Positions 7,265-15,181 of a stretch of 19,908 nt of DNA are shown in pieces; the stretch's first letter is position 1; the number at the start of each line of letters is the position of its first letter. The translations under genes and the position numbers were made by a program. Location: positions 1-19,908 of the forward strand of contig JBBRPS010000073.1 of NCBI GenBank assembly GCA_038227745.1, written 5' to 3'. The DNA comes from DASPXY01 sp038227745. Lineage in GTDB: Bacteria > Planctomycetota > Planctomycetia > Gemmatales > Gemmataceae. The notes beneath the pieces were generated by a model that was not told the origin of the DNA, ran no database searches, and worked only from the letters and a program-made list of their open reading frames with translations.

Positions 7265-7978
7265 ATGCTCGCGAAGCTCAGGGCCCTGGTCCAGCGACTC
7301 CTCCGCTACCGCCTGGCCCGCTGGCGGCGGCCGCGGGCATTCTACCTGCTGACCCGGCGCCTGCGGCCGCTCAGCACGTCGGCCGGAGTGGACCGGGGCA
7401 GCCCCGTGGACCGCTACTTCATCGAGAAGTTCTTGGAGGCCAACCGCGACTGCGTTCGCGGCGTTTGCCTCGAGGTGAAGGACAACGCCTACACCCTTCG
7501 GTACGGCGGCGACAAGGTCGCCCGCGGCGACGTCCTGGACGTCAACCCGGAGAACACGCAGGCCACCATCCACGCCGACCTGCGCGACCTCAAGCCGATC
7601 GCCGACAACACCTACGACTGCGTCATCCTGACGCAGGTGCTGCAGTACATCGACGACCTGGGCGCGGCGGTGCGCGAGTGCGCGCGCGTCCTGAAGCCCG
7701 GGGGCACACTACTGGCCACCATGCCCTCGCTCGGCAAGCTCGACGGGCAGGCGGACAACGTCTTCGGTCACTACTGGCGGCTGACGGTCGATTCGGCACG
7801 GTATCTGTTCGGCAAACACTTCGCGCCGGAGCGCCTGCAGGTCCAGGGCTGGGGCAACGTCCTGGTCGGGCTGAGCTTCTGGATCGGCCTGGCCCGGGAA
7901 GAGCTGTCGCGGCGGCAGCTGGACTACTTCGACCCCGAGTTCGCCTGCGGCGTCACCGTGCGCGCCACGAAGGAGTGA
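7265..7978 (+). CDS. SAM-dependent methyltransferase (class I, Methyltransf_11-like)
   Basis: This 237-residue class I methyltransferase has the core at about 60-160. The usual GxGxG loop is replaced by CLEVKDNAYTLRYGG (68-82), a variant I associate with methyltransferases in polysaccharide clusters. It is followed by DVLDVNPENTQATIHADL (89-106), in which an acidic residue should bind the SAM ribose. Motif IV is NTYDCVILTQVLQYI (115-129), and the post-motif is RVLKPGGTLLATMP (141-154). A basic N-terminus (RLLRYRLARWRRPR) could touch membrane or nucleic acid. It lies 36 bases after the GT2 gene on the same strand, and a promoter-like sequence follows it. The likely role is O-methylation of a glycan or precursor; the substrate is inferred only from context. 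Confidence 0.88.
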   Translation: MLAKLRALVQRLLRYRLARWRRPRAFYLLTRRLRPLSTSAGVDRGSPVDRYFIEKFLEANRDCVRGVCLEVKDNAYTLRYGGDKVARGDVLDVNPENTQATIHADLRDLKPIADNTYDCVILTQVLQYIDDLGAAVRECARVLKPGGTLLATMPSLGKLDGQADNVFGHYWRLTVDSARYLFGKHFAPERLQVQGWGNVLVGLSFWIGLAREELSRRQLDYFDPEFACGVTVRATKE

Positions 7979-8017
7979 CCGATCCGCCGAGGCGGTGAGG
8001 GCATTGCGCCGAAAGTG

Positions 8018-8047
8018 TTGGCCCACCCGGGGGCCGACGGGTACAAT
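8018..8047 (+). promoter_or_regulatory. Candidate sigma70-type promoter upstream of the PIG-L deacetylase gene
   Basis: TTGGCC (8018-8023) and TACAAT (8042-8047) are separated by 18 bases, in the 171-base gap after the methyltransferase gene and about 100 bases before the ATG at 8150. The -10 matches consensus at five of six positions. If used, it would drive the PIG-L and two GT4 genes as a unit, and the upstream in-frame ATG at 8015 would be untranscribed. Confidence 0.4.
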
Positions 8048-8149
8048 CGCGGGCCGAGAGCGCCTCGTGGCGCCGTGGGGCGAACCCTTGCGATAGACGG
8101 GGTTGCGCGACACCCGGGGAGTCCGAGACCGAAGGGGAGGGGCTGCGGC

Positions 8150-8980
8150 ATGCGAACGCTGTTCCGCCGGGCGGCCGGTCTGCTGCTGGGGTGCGTCCAG
8201 CGCGAGTGCCGCGGCCCGGAACTGGCCCGCCCGGCGATGGTCTTCGCGCCGCACCCCGACGACGAGACGCTGGGCTGCGGCGGCACCATTCTGCGCAAGC
8301 GGGCGGCCGGGGCGGACGTGCGACTGGTTTTCATGACCGACGGCGCGCAGTCGCACCCCGAGCTGATGGCCCCGGACCAGATGCGCGCCTTGCGTGCCGA
8401 GGAAGCCGTCGGCGCGGCGCGGGCGCTGGGGGTGGTCCGGGAGCACGTCCACCTGCTGGGTTTCCCGGACGGCCGGCTGGCGGAGCACCGGGAGGAGGGG
8501 GGGCGGCGAGTGGCCGATCTGCTGCGGCGGGTGCGGCCCGATGAGGTCTACGTGCCCTACCATCAAGACGGGCCGCCGGACCACCTGGCGACGACGGACA
8601 TCGTCCAGGCGGCGCTGCGGGCGGCCGGCCGGCCGGCCACCGTGTGCGAGTACCCGATCTGGTTCTGGTATCACTGGCCCTGGACGCGGCTGGAGGGCGG
8701 GAAGCGGGCGCTGCTGCACGGCGCTGCGGCGGGCCTGGGCCGCTTCCGGGTCCTGCTGCGCGACTTTCGGTGGTATGTCCCAGTCGGCGACCTGCTGGAG
8801 CGCAAGCGGGCCGCCCTTGCCGAACACCGCTCGCAGATGCAGCGCCTGGTGCCGGACCCGGGCTGGGTGACGCTGGGGGACATCGCCGGCGGCGACTTCC
8901 TGGCGTGCTTCTTCCGGGAGCGGGAGATCTTTTACCGGCACCCGCCGGGCGGCGCCCCCGGCCGAAACGGGCCGACCTAA
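8150..8980 (+). CDS. PIG-L / LmbE-family N-deacetylase
   Basis: This 276-residue metal-dependent deacetylase belongs to the family of PIG-L, MshB and BshB, which remove acetyl groups from N-acetylglucosamine-type sugars. The zinc site motif AHPDDE appears as PHPDDETLGCGG (34-45), with His35, Asp37 and Asp38 as expected metal and base ligands. DGPPDHLATT (140-149) supplies the third histidine, His145. VRLVFMTDG (57-65) and MRALRAEEAVGAARALGV (78-95) are typical. The C-terminal RAALAEHRSQM region is also family-like. The frame is open from ATG 8015, but ATG 8150 was chosen: a purine-rich AGGGGAGGGG precedes it and a good promoter lies between the two. The stop is 14 bases before the next GT4 gene, so they are probably cotranscribed. 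It may deacetylate a GlcNAc-containing glycan precursor; a small thiol precursor is an alternative but no partner gene is visible. Confidence 0.9.
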   Translation: MRTLFRRAAGLLLGCVQRECRGPELARPAMVFAPHPDDETLGCGGTILRKRAAGADVRLVFMTDGAQSHPELMAPDQMRALRAEEAVGAARALGVVREHVHLLGFPDGRLAEHREEGGRRVADLLRRVRPDEVYVPYHQDGPPDHLATTDIVQAALRAAGRPATVCEYPIWFWYHWPWTRLEGGKRALLHGAAAGLGRFRVLLRDFRWYVPVGDLLERKRAALAEHRSQMQRLVPDPGWVTLGDIAGGDFLACFFREREIFYRHPPGGAPGRNGPT

Positions 8981-8994
8981 CGAGGGACGGGAGT

Positions 8995-10086
8995 ATGCGC
9001 GTCACGTTCGTCTTGCCCTGCTTCAACCTCAGCGGCGGCGTCCGCGTGGTGGCCGGCTACGCCGAGCGACTGCGCCGCCGCGGCCACGAGGTGCTGGCGG
9101 TCGCCCCGAGCGAGCCGTCGCCCACGCTCAAGGACAAGGCCAAGTCGTTGCTGCGCGGCAAGGGCTGGCCCGGCCGTTGGCAGCAAGGCCCGTCGCACTT
9201 CGACGGCCTGGAGGTGAAGCACTGCGTCCTGCCGCACCCCGCCCCGGTGACCGCCGCGGACGTGCCCGACGCCGACATCGTCCTCGCCACCTGGTGGGAG
9301 TCGGTGGAGTGGATGGCGAAGTTCCCGCCGTCTCGGGGCGTTCAGGTGCATTTCGTGCAGGGCTATGAAGCTTTCGCAGACGTGCCGGAGGTGGTGGACG
9401 CCACCTATCGCCGGCCCGTCCCGAAGATCGTCATCTCCAACTGGCTGCGCGAGCTGATGCAGAACAAGTTCGGGCGGACCCCGTTGGCCCTCGTGCCCAA
9501 CAGCGTCGATACCGAGCAGTTCCACGCCCCGCCTCGGGGTCGGCAGGCGACGCCGACGGTCGGCCTGATCTACTCCACGCAGGCAATCAAGGGCTGCGAC
9601 ATCATGCTCAAGGCCTACGACCTGGCGGCGCCGCGGCTGCCCGGGCTGAAGCTGGTCGTCATGAGCAGCGGCCCGGTGCTGGACAGCCTGCCGCTGCCGC
9701 CCGGGGCCGAGTTCATCGCCGGGGCGCGCGACCAGGTGCTCCGCGACACCTATGCCGGTTGTGACGTGTGGCTGAGCGGCACACGCGAGGAGGGCTTCGG
9801 CCTGCCCATCCTGGAGGCGATGGCCTGCCGCACGCCGGTGATCGCCACACCCGCCGGCGCCGCCCCGGAACTGCTCAGCGGCGGTGGCGGCCTGCTGGTC
9901 CCGCACGAGGATCCCGCGGCGATGGCCGAGGCGGTCGTCAAGGTCTGCTCGCTGCCGCAGGCCGAGTGGCAGGCCGTGTCAGACGCCGCCCTGGCGACCG
10001 CCCGCGCCTACACCTGGGACGACGCCACCGACCGCTTCGAGAAGGCCTTGCAGCAGGCCGTCGCGCAACCCCGCGTTTCGTCGTGA
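8995..10086 (+). CDS. Glycosyltransferase family 4 (GT-B fold)
   Basis: This 363-residue retaining GT-B transferase has an N-terminal acceptor half (1-165) that starts VTFVLPCFNLSGGVRVVAGY, with the early glycine loop of the GT4 family. A YAERLRRRGHEVLAV segment follows. The donor half (about 185-355) contains VGLIYSTQAIKGCD and GARDQVLRDTYAGCDVWL. The EX7E signature is Glu266 to Glu274 within EEGFGLPILEAMACRTPVIA. The motif MELLSGG-type end (PELLSGGGG, 291-299) is also usual. The frame is open much further upstream inside the PIG-L gene, but ATG 8995 was chosen because the N-terminal fold starts there and GAGGGACGGGAG precedes it. It lies 14 bases after the PIG-L stop and 8 bases before the next GT4 gene, so the three are likely one operon. 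Donor sugar is unknown. Confidence 0.9.
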   Translation: MRVTFVLPCFNLSGGVRVVAGYAERLRRRGHEVLAVAPSEPSPTLKDKAKSLLRGKGWPGRWQQGPSHFDGLEVKHCVLPHPAPVTAADVPDADIVLATWWESVEWMAKFPPSRGVQVHFVQGYEAFADVPEVVDATYRRPVPKIVISNWLRELMQNKFGRTPLALVPNSVDTEQFHAPPRGRQATPTVGLIYSTQAIKGCDIMLKAYDLAAPRLPGLKLVVMSSGPVLDSLPLPPGAEFIAGARDQVLRDTYAGCDVWLSGTREEGFGLPILEAMACRTPVIATPAGAAPELLSGGGGLLVPHEDPAAMAEAVVKVCSLPQAEWQAVSDAALATARAYTWDDATDRFEKALQQAVAQPRVSS

Positions 10087-10094
10087 GTCCGCAC

Positions 10095-11240
10095 ATGAAC
10101 GACTCCAGGCTCCGCGTCCTGTCACTGTTCCCGCACTACGCCGACGCGGCCGGCAACAGCCACACGGCCCTGTCGGTGTGCGGCCACATGCGCAGCGAGC
10201 GGCTGGACCTCTGCCTGCTGCAGCCGGCGTCCGACCCGCAGGCCCGTCTGCCGTTCACCCGCGACGCCGTGCCGCGCTGGCTCAAAGGGCTCGTCTACCG
10301 GCTGTGGTCGGTGGACGCCATCAACCGCTCTTCGGAGAAGACATTCCTGCGCTCGTTGCGGCCGGGGGACGTGGCCTACCTGTGGCCGGGCGTGACCATG
10401 CCGACGTACCACCGCGTCAAGGAACGCGGCCACAAGCTGGTCCTCGAGCGGATCAACTGCCACACCGGCACGGCCAAGCGCATCCTGGACGACGCCTACG
10501 CCCGGCTGGGACTGCCCTCGGGCCACACCATCACGGACGTGATGGTGCGCGAAGAGCGGGAGCAGCTGGAGCTGGCCGATTTCGTCTACGCCCCGAGCCC
10601 GATGGTAGAAGCGTCGTTCCGCGAAAACGGCGTCCCGCCCGAGAAAACGCTGGCCGTCAGCTACGGCTGGGATCCGCAACGGCTGCGCAGCCCGGTCCGG
10701 ACGTTGCCGGAGATTGACGGCCTGACCGTGCTCTTCGCCGGGCTGATCTGCGTGCGCAAGGGGGCGCACCTGCTGCTGGACGCCTGGGCCCGGTCGGGGG
10801 TCAAGGGCCAGTTGCTGCTGGCGGGCCCGATGGACGACGAGATCGCGACGCGCTTCGCCGACCTGCTGAACCGGCCGGACGTGGTGCAGCTGGGCTTCGT
10901 CAAGGGGATCGAGGGGGTGTTCCGCTCCTCGGACGTGTTCGCCTTCCCGACACTGGAGGAGGGCGGGCCGCTGGTGACGTACGAGGCGATGGCTTGCCGC
11001 GTGCCGGTGCTGGTCTCGCCCATGGGGGCCGGCCGAGTCGCCCGCCACGAGAAGGACGGCTTCGTGATCGACCCTTACGACCGCGACGGCTGGGTCGAAG
11101 CGCTGCGCCGGCTGGCGGCCGACCGCGAGCTGCGCCAGCACCTGGGCAAGACGGCCCAGGACCGGGCAGCGGAGTTTACCTGGGACCAGGTCGGGCGCCG
11201 GCGTGCCGAGTCGCTGCTCGAGGCACTGACGAAGAATTGA
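10095..11240 (+). CDS. Glycosyltransferase family 4 (GT-B fold)
   Basis: This 381-residue protein carries a C-terminal Glycos_transf_1 domain (about 208-375). TVLFAGLICVRKGAHLLLDAW begins the donor half (211-231), QLLLAGPMDDE follows, and VFRSSDVFAFPTLEEGG leads to the EX7E pair Glu289 and Glu297. TYEAMACRVPVLVSPMGAG is the nucleotide-sugar-binding end. The N-terminal half (1-190) is divergent but opens with RVLSLFPHYADAAGNSHTAL. The start ATG 10095 follows the previous GT4 stop by 8 bases; a much longer open frame upstream lies inside that gene and was not used. The last codons AAG-AAT-TGA come from the left arm of the 40-bp inverted repeat at 11231, so that element sets this protein's C-terminus. 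It probably acts in the same glycan pathway. Confidence 0.9.
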   Translation: MNDSRLRVLSLFPHYADAAGNSHTALSVCGHMRSERLDLCLLQPASDPQARLPFTRDAVPRWLKGLVYRLWSVDAINRSSEKTFLRSLRPGDVAYLWPGVTMPTYHRVKERGHKLVLERINCHTGTAKRILDDAYARLGLPSGHTITDVMVREEREQLELADFVYAPSPMVEASFRENGVPPEKTLAVSYGWDPQRLRSPVRTLPEIDGLTVLFAGLICVRKGAHLLLDAWARSGVKGQLLLAGPMDDEIATRFADLLNRPDVVQLGFVKGIEGVFRSSDVFAFPTLEEGGPLVTYEAMACRVPVLVSPMGAGRVARHEKDGFVIDPYDRDGWVEALRRLAADRELRQHLGKTAQDRAAEFTWDQVGRRRAESLLEALTKN

Positions 11241-11344
11241 ACCACAAAGCTCACAAAGACCACAAAGAATATCAGAGAAATGCCAGAGAAAACACCCTCC
11301 TGCAATTCTTTGTGGTCTTTGTGAGCTTTGTGGTTCAATTCTTC
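11231..11344. repeat. Perfect 40-bp inverted repeat between convergent glycosyltransferase genes
   Basis: Bases 11231-11270 and 11305-11344 are exact reverse complements (40 of 40) around a 34-base centre. Each arm contains three 9-base units of the form NYCACAAAG (ACCACAAAG, CTCACAAAG, ACCACAAAG). The outer ends, GAAGAATTGA, contain the stop codons of both convergent genes (11238-11240 on + and 11335-11337 on -). It is AT-rich compared with its surroundings. It could serve as a bidirectional terminator and resembles dispersed CACAAAG-type repeats I recall from planctomycete genomes. No transposase and no clear target duplication are seen. Confidence 0.93.
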
Positions 11345-13551
11345 TTCTCGAACAGCTCGGCCAGCCGCGCGGCCTCCCGTTGGGCGTCGTGCATCGCCGC
11401 CACGCGGACCGTCCCCGCTTTGCCCATCTGCGCCAGGCGCTCGACCGAGGTCTGCAAGGCCTGGCGCAGGCCGTCCGCCAGCGCGTCCACCGAGCCCGCC
11501 GGGACAAGCCAGCCGTTCACCCCGTTCTCGACCAGCTCGGGGATGCCGGCAATGGCCGTGGTCAGCACCGGCCGCCCCAGCGCCAGCGCCTCCATGAGCA
11601 CCACCGGCAGCCCTTCGGCAAAGCTGGGCAGCACCAGCACGCGGGCCGCGAGGATCTCCTGCCGCACCGCGTGGTTGCTCAACCAGCCGGTGACCCGCAC
11701 CCGGCCCCCCAACCCCAGGCGCTTGATCTGCTGCTCGACGGTGCCGCGCATCGGCCCGTCGCCGGCGAGGACCATCTCGAACGGTATCCCCTCGGCCGCC
11801 AGCCGGCCCAGGGCCTCCAGCAGCAGGAGCTGTCCCTTCTGTTCCGATAGCCGGCCGACGCACACCAGCCGGTTCGTCTCCGGGACAGGCTGTGGGCCGT
11901 CGTTGAGAAAGGCGGCATCGACGCCGCAGCGCACCAGCTCGATCTTCGGCCAGTCCACGTACCGGCACCAGCGGAACAGTTGGCTGCGCCCGAAACTGCT
12001 GATGGCGATGATGAAGGCGGCGTTCTCGATCTTGTCTCCAAGGGAAAGCTCCTGCGGGTGGTCGAACTCTTCCGGCCCGTGGACGGTGAAGCTGTAAGGC
12101 GGCCCGCCGAGCAGCCGCGTCAGCAAGGCGACCGCGGCGGAGTTGGTCCCGAAGTGCGCGTGCAGATGCCCCGCGCCGCACCGCCGCAGCCTGCGGAGCA
12201 GCACGCACGCCTCCGCGAGGTAAACCAGGTGACGCAGGACGCCGCGCTCCGACCGGCGCCCCAGCCGCACCGCTCGGCGCAGCGCCTTCAGCCAGCGCCA
12301 GGGCCTCGTCAGGGCCGTCCAGAGGAAAGCCCCCAGCAGGCCGATGAGGCCCACTCCGAGCAGGATCTGGGTGCGCCGCTGCTCGGCCTGGTCCGCCGGA
12401 TCGACCAGGCCCGCGGAGCTGGGACGGACGGAGAAGCGCTCCACGGTCACCCCGAGCGCTTCCAGCGCGACGATCTCGCGCCGAATGAAGCTGTGGCTGA
12501 CGTGGGGGTACTGGTTGACGAGGTAAGCGACGTGCAATGGGGCCTTCCCGGCTGGCGGCGTGGCGGCCTGTTTGTACTCGATGAGGGTGCTCTGCCGCGC
12601 CAGCAGCCGGTGCCGGTGGTAGCGGAGTTGCCCCACCATTTGCGCGAATTTGCCCAGGACGCAGAAGCGGGCGTAAAGGGCCGCGGCCCTGCGCCTGTCC
12701 CCGCGCCGACGCCGTCCGCGGTACACCCGCCAGGCCAGCACCGGGTAGCCGAGCAGGAGGGCCAGGCTCAGGCCCCACGTCCACCAGGCCCCAGCCAGGG
12801 CTAGCAGAGGCAGGAGCAGGCCCCAGAACCAGTTGCTGCGCGTCTCGCGGGCCCACAGCCGCAGCGGCCCACCGCGGTGCAGCCAGGAAACCTCGGCGAA
12901 GGCGTGACCGGCCCGGACGTTCCGCTGCCACCACTGGCCGAAGCCCGTCATGGCGGCGTCGTGCAGCGTCATGTCCGCGTCGAGCCGCACGACCTTCCAG
13001 CCCGCGCCCCGCAGCCGCAGGCACAGCTCGGGCTCCTCGCCCGCGATGAGGGACGCACGGTAAGCGCCCACCGCCCGGAAAGGCTCGACGCGCATGAGCG
13101 CGTCCCCACCGCACGCCTCCGCCTCCCCGACGGGTGTGTCCCATTCCAGGTCGCAGAGGGCGTTATAGACCGTAGCGTCGGGGAAGCGCTCGCGCCGCCG
13201 TCCGCACACCACCGCCGTGTCCGGCCGGGCCTCCAGTTCCTGCCGGGCGCGCTCCGGCCACCCCGAGACGATCTCGCAGTCGCCATCGACGAACTGCACG
13301 AGCTCGACCTGCGGACAGACCTCCAGCAGCCGTCGAAACCCTTCATTCCGTGCCCGCGCGGCGGTGAACGGGGTGGACATGTCTAGTTCCACCGTGTCGA
13401 CGCCCAGGGCGCGAGCCAGGGTGACACTGCCGTCCGTGGAGGCGGAATCGACGTACACGATGGCCTCGGCCTGTTGGCTGGCCGACTCCAGGCAGCGCCG
13501 CAACCGCTCGCCCTCGTTGCGCCCGATTGCCACCACACCGATCCTGGCCAC
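11335..13551 (-). CDS. Bifunctional GT2-GT4 glycosyltransferase fusion with membrane segments
   Basis: This 738-residue protein joins two glycosyltransferases. The N-terminal GT2 domain (1-about 235) shows IGVVAIGRNEGERLRRCL, IVYVDSASTDGS (31-42) and the metal-binding DGD at 89-91. Hydrophobic stretches follow at about 241-275, probably two helices, and at 397-413. The C-terminal GT4 domain starts near 338 (LHVAYLVNQYPHVSHSFIRREI) and carries HLHAHFGTNSA (462-472), VGRLSEQKGQ (565-574) and an EX7E pair at Glu646 and Glu654 in AEGLPVVLME. Two sequential sugar additions at the membrane are a reasonable inference. The start is probably the GTG at 13551: it precedes ARIGVVAIGRNEG directly and GGGGG sits about 7 bases upstream. 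The ATG at 13620 in the same frame would add 23 residues without family similarity. It converges on the GT4 gene ending at 11240 and is divergent from 13650. Confidence 0.9.
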   Translation of the reverse strand: MARIGVVAIGRNEGERLRRCLESASQQAEAIVYVDSASTDGSVTLARALGVDTVELDMSTPFTAARARNEGFRRLLEVCPQVELVQFVDGDCEIVSGWPERARQELEARPDTAVVCGRRRERFPDATVYNALCDLEWDTPVGEAEACGGDALMRVEPFRAVGAYRASLIAGEEPELCLRLRGAGWKVVRLDADMTLHDAAMTGFGQWWQRNVRAGHAFAEVSWLHRGGPLRLWARETRSNWFWGLLLPLLALAGAWWTWGLSLALLLGYPVLAWRVYRGRRRRGDRRRAAALYARFCVLGKFAQMVGQLRYHRHRLLARQSTLIEYKQAATPPAGKAPLHVAYLVNQYPHVSHSFIRREIVALEALGVTVERFSVRPSSAGLVDPADQAEQRRTQILLGVGLIGLLGAFLWTALTRPWRWLKALRRAVRLGRRSERGVLRHLVYLAEACVLLRRLRRCGAGHLHAHFGTNSAAVALLTRLLGGPPYSFTVHGPEEFDHPQELSLGDKIENAAFIIAISSFGRSQLFRWCRYVDWPKIELVRCGVDAAFLNDGPQPVPETNRLVCVGRLSEQKGQLLLLEALGRLAAEGIPFEMVLAGDGPMRGTVEQQIKRLGLGGRVRVTGWLSNHAVRQEILAARVLVLPSFAEGLPVVLMEALALGRPVLTTAIAGIPELVENGVNGWLVPAGSVDALADGLRQALQTSVERLAQMGKAGTVRVAAMHDAQREAARLAELFEKKN

Positions 13552-13649
13552 CGTGTACCCCCGTTCATGAACTGGATCAGCCGCCGTCTTCCTGCTATTG
13601 TGGCGGAAACCGGATCGCACGGCTCTCGCAATTGTAAGGCTGGAGTCCC

Positions 13650-14984
13650 ATGGCCGACAGACTGCCCGACCGCCTGCGCGTGCTGCTGATCGCCGAGGCG
13701 TGCAACCCGACGTGGACGAGCGTGCCCCTGGTCGGCTACAACTTCGCGCGCGCCCTCGCGGAGAGACCGGACCTCGAGGTGACGCTGGTGTCCCAGGTGC
13801 GCAACCGGGCGGCCTTGCAAGCGGACCCGATCGCCGCTTTGGCCCGGCTCCACTTCGTGGACAACGAGTGGCTGGCGCGGCCTCTCTATAAGTTGGCCCG
13901 CTTCTTGCGTGGAGGCACGGCCCTGTCCTGGACGGTCGATACCGCCATGGCCTGGCCCAGCTACATGGCGTTCGAGGCCGAACTTTTTCGGCGCTTCCGG
14001 CGCCCGCTGAACGAGGGCCGATTCGACCTGATCCACCGCGTGACGCCGCTGACCCCGACCATGGGCAGTCCCCTGGCCAGCCTGGTGGACGTGCCCATGC
14101 TCGTCGGCCCGCTGAATGGCGGCCTGCCCTGGCCGAAAGATTACCCCGAGCTGCGCCGCCAGGAGCGGGAGTGGCTGGTTCCCCTTCGGGGCCTGTACAA
14201 ACACCTCCCTTACTATCGGTCCACCTATCGCCGGCTGGCGGGCGTCATCTCGGGAAGTCGCCACACCGCTACCGAAGTGCCTCGTTACTTCCGCGGCCGC
14301 CGTTTTTACCTCCCGGAAAACGGCGTGGATCCCGCACGCTTCGCGCTGGCCTCGGCCTGGTCGGAACCCCAGGGGCGCTTCCGCTTCATCACGGTCGGCC
14401 GCCTGGTGCCGTACAAGGGCGTTGACCTGACGCTGGAAGCAATGCGCCGCTCGGGGGCCCTGAAGGCCTGCGAGTTGTGCGTCGTCGGCGACGGCCCGCA
14501 CCGCGCCCACCTGGAAGCCTTGACGCGGCAGTACGGCCTGGAGGCCAACGTCCAGTTCCTGGGATGGGTCGATCAGCAGCGGTTGAGGCAGGAGTTCGCC
14601 CGGGCTCAGGCCTTCGTCTTCCCCAGCCTGCGGGAATTTGGCGGCGGCGTCATCCTCGAGGCCATGGCCAGCGGACTGCCGGCGATCGTCGTCGATTACG
14701 GCGGCCCGGGGGAACTGGTGACGCCGGAGTGTGGCATCCTCCTGCCGATGAAGCCTCGCGCGGGGCTCGTGCCCCAGTTACAGGCGGCGATGGAAGAACT
14801 GGCGGGGGATGCGGGCCGATGCCGTTCGCTCAGCCGGGAAGCCTGTCGGCGTGTGCGCGAAGAGTTCACCTGGTCCACCAAGGCGGGCCGCATCATGGAG
14901 ATGTACCGGCAAATCCTCAGCCGCCCGCATTCAGACACCCACCCTCTCGCAATCCTGTCCGGTTCGAGGTCCTGCCGGACATAA
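13650..14984 (+). CDS. Glycosyltransferase family 4 (GT-B fold)
   Basis: This 444-residue GT4 transferase begins RLRVLLIAEACNPTWTSVPLVGYNFARAL, a normal N-terminal acceptor-domain opening. It continues with FDLIHRVTPLTP and VGPLNGGLPWP (152-162). The donor domain (about 235-425) contains FITVGRLVPYKGVDLTLEA, ELCVVGDGPHR, NVQFLGWVD and FPSLREFGGGVILEAMASGLPAIVVDYGGPGE. The EX7E pair is Glu329 and Glu337, so catalysis should be intact. The C-terminal 20 residues (SDTHPLAILSGSRSCRT) look like unstructured extra sequence. GGAG lies about 6 bases before the ATG. It is transcribed away from the GT2-GT4 fusion; the 98 bases between should hold promoters for both, but none was clear. Substrates are unknown. 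Confidence 0.92.
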   Translation: MADRLPDRLRVLLIAEACNPTWTSVPLVGYNFARALAERPDLEVTLVSQVRNRAALQADPIAALARLHFVDNEWLARPLYKLARFLRGGTALSWTVDTAMAWPSYMAFEAELFRRFRRPLNEGRFDLIHRVTPLTPTMGSPLASLVDVPMLVGPLNGGLPWPKDYPELRRQEREWLVPLRGLYKHLPYYRSTYRRLAGVISGSRHTATEVPRYFRGRRFYLPENGVDPARFALASAWSEPQGRFRFITVGRLVPYKGVDLTLEAMRRSGALKACELCVVGDGPHRAHLEALTRQYGLEANVQFLGWVDQQRLRQEFARAQAFVFPSLREFGGGVILEAMASGLPAIVVDYGGPGELVTPECGILLPMKPRAGLVPQLQAAMEELAGDAGRCRSLSREACRRVREEFTWSTKAGRIMEMYRQILSRPHSDTHPLAILSGSRSCRT

Positions 14985-15081
14985 AGAGAAGAGGGGATTC
15001 GGGGGGCGGGCTGCGCCACGGCGGAATGCCTCCGCCGGCGTGGACCTGCCTGGCGGGAGATGCGGTCCCCGGGTATTTACT

Positions 15082-15109
15082 TTGAAAGCCGCCGGGCTGT
15101 CGCTAAACT
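15082..15109 (+). promoter_or_regulatory. Candidate sigma70-type promoter upstream of the Wzz-like gene
   Basis: TTGAAA (15082-15087) and TAAACT (15104-15109) are 16 bases apart in the 197-base gap before the ATG at 15182, leaving a leader of about 65 bases. Both boxes match consensus at most positions, but single matches like this arise by chance. A TTTAC stretch just upstream makes the area AT-richer than its surroundings. Confidence 0.35.
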
Positions 15110-15181
15110 GGAACCTGCGAACGGACAGAAACTCCAGGCCCTCCTTGCCCGTCAGGGGCCTAAACTTACGAGGCTTTCGTC

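Noticed and set aside
5639..7573. 644-codon open frame on - opposite the GT2 gene
   Set aside because: It is antisense to a clear glycosyltransferase, and its middle section (WDLNPRRPAWEAS) is the well-known spurious antisense translation of a tRNA.
11241..11269. Minus-strand open frames reading through the inverted repeat (NHKAHKDHKE)
   Set aside because: These are translations of the CACAAAG repeat; both flanking genes stop inside the arms.
10122..11507. 461-codon open frame on - crossing the GT4 gene and the inverted repeat
   Set aside because: It is an antisense shadow; it contains no motifs and runs through the palindrome.
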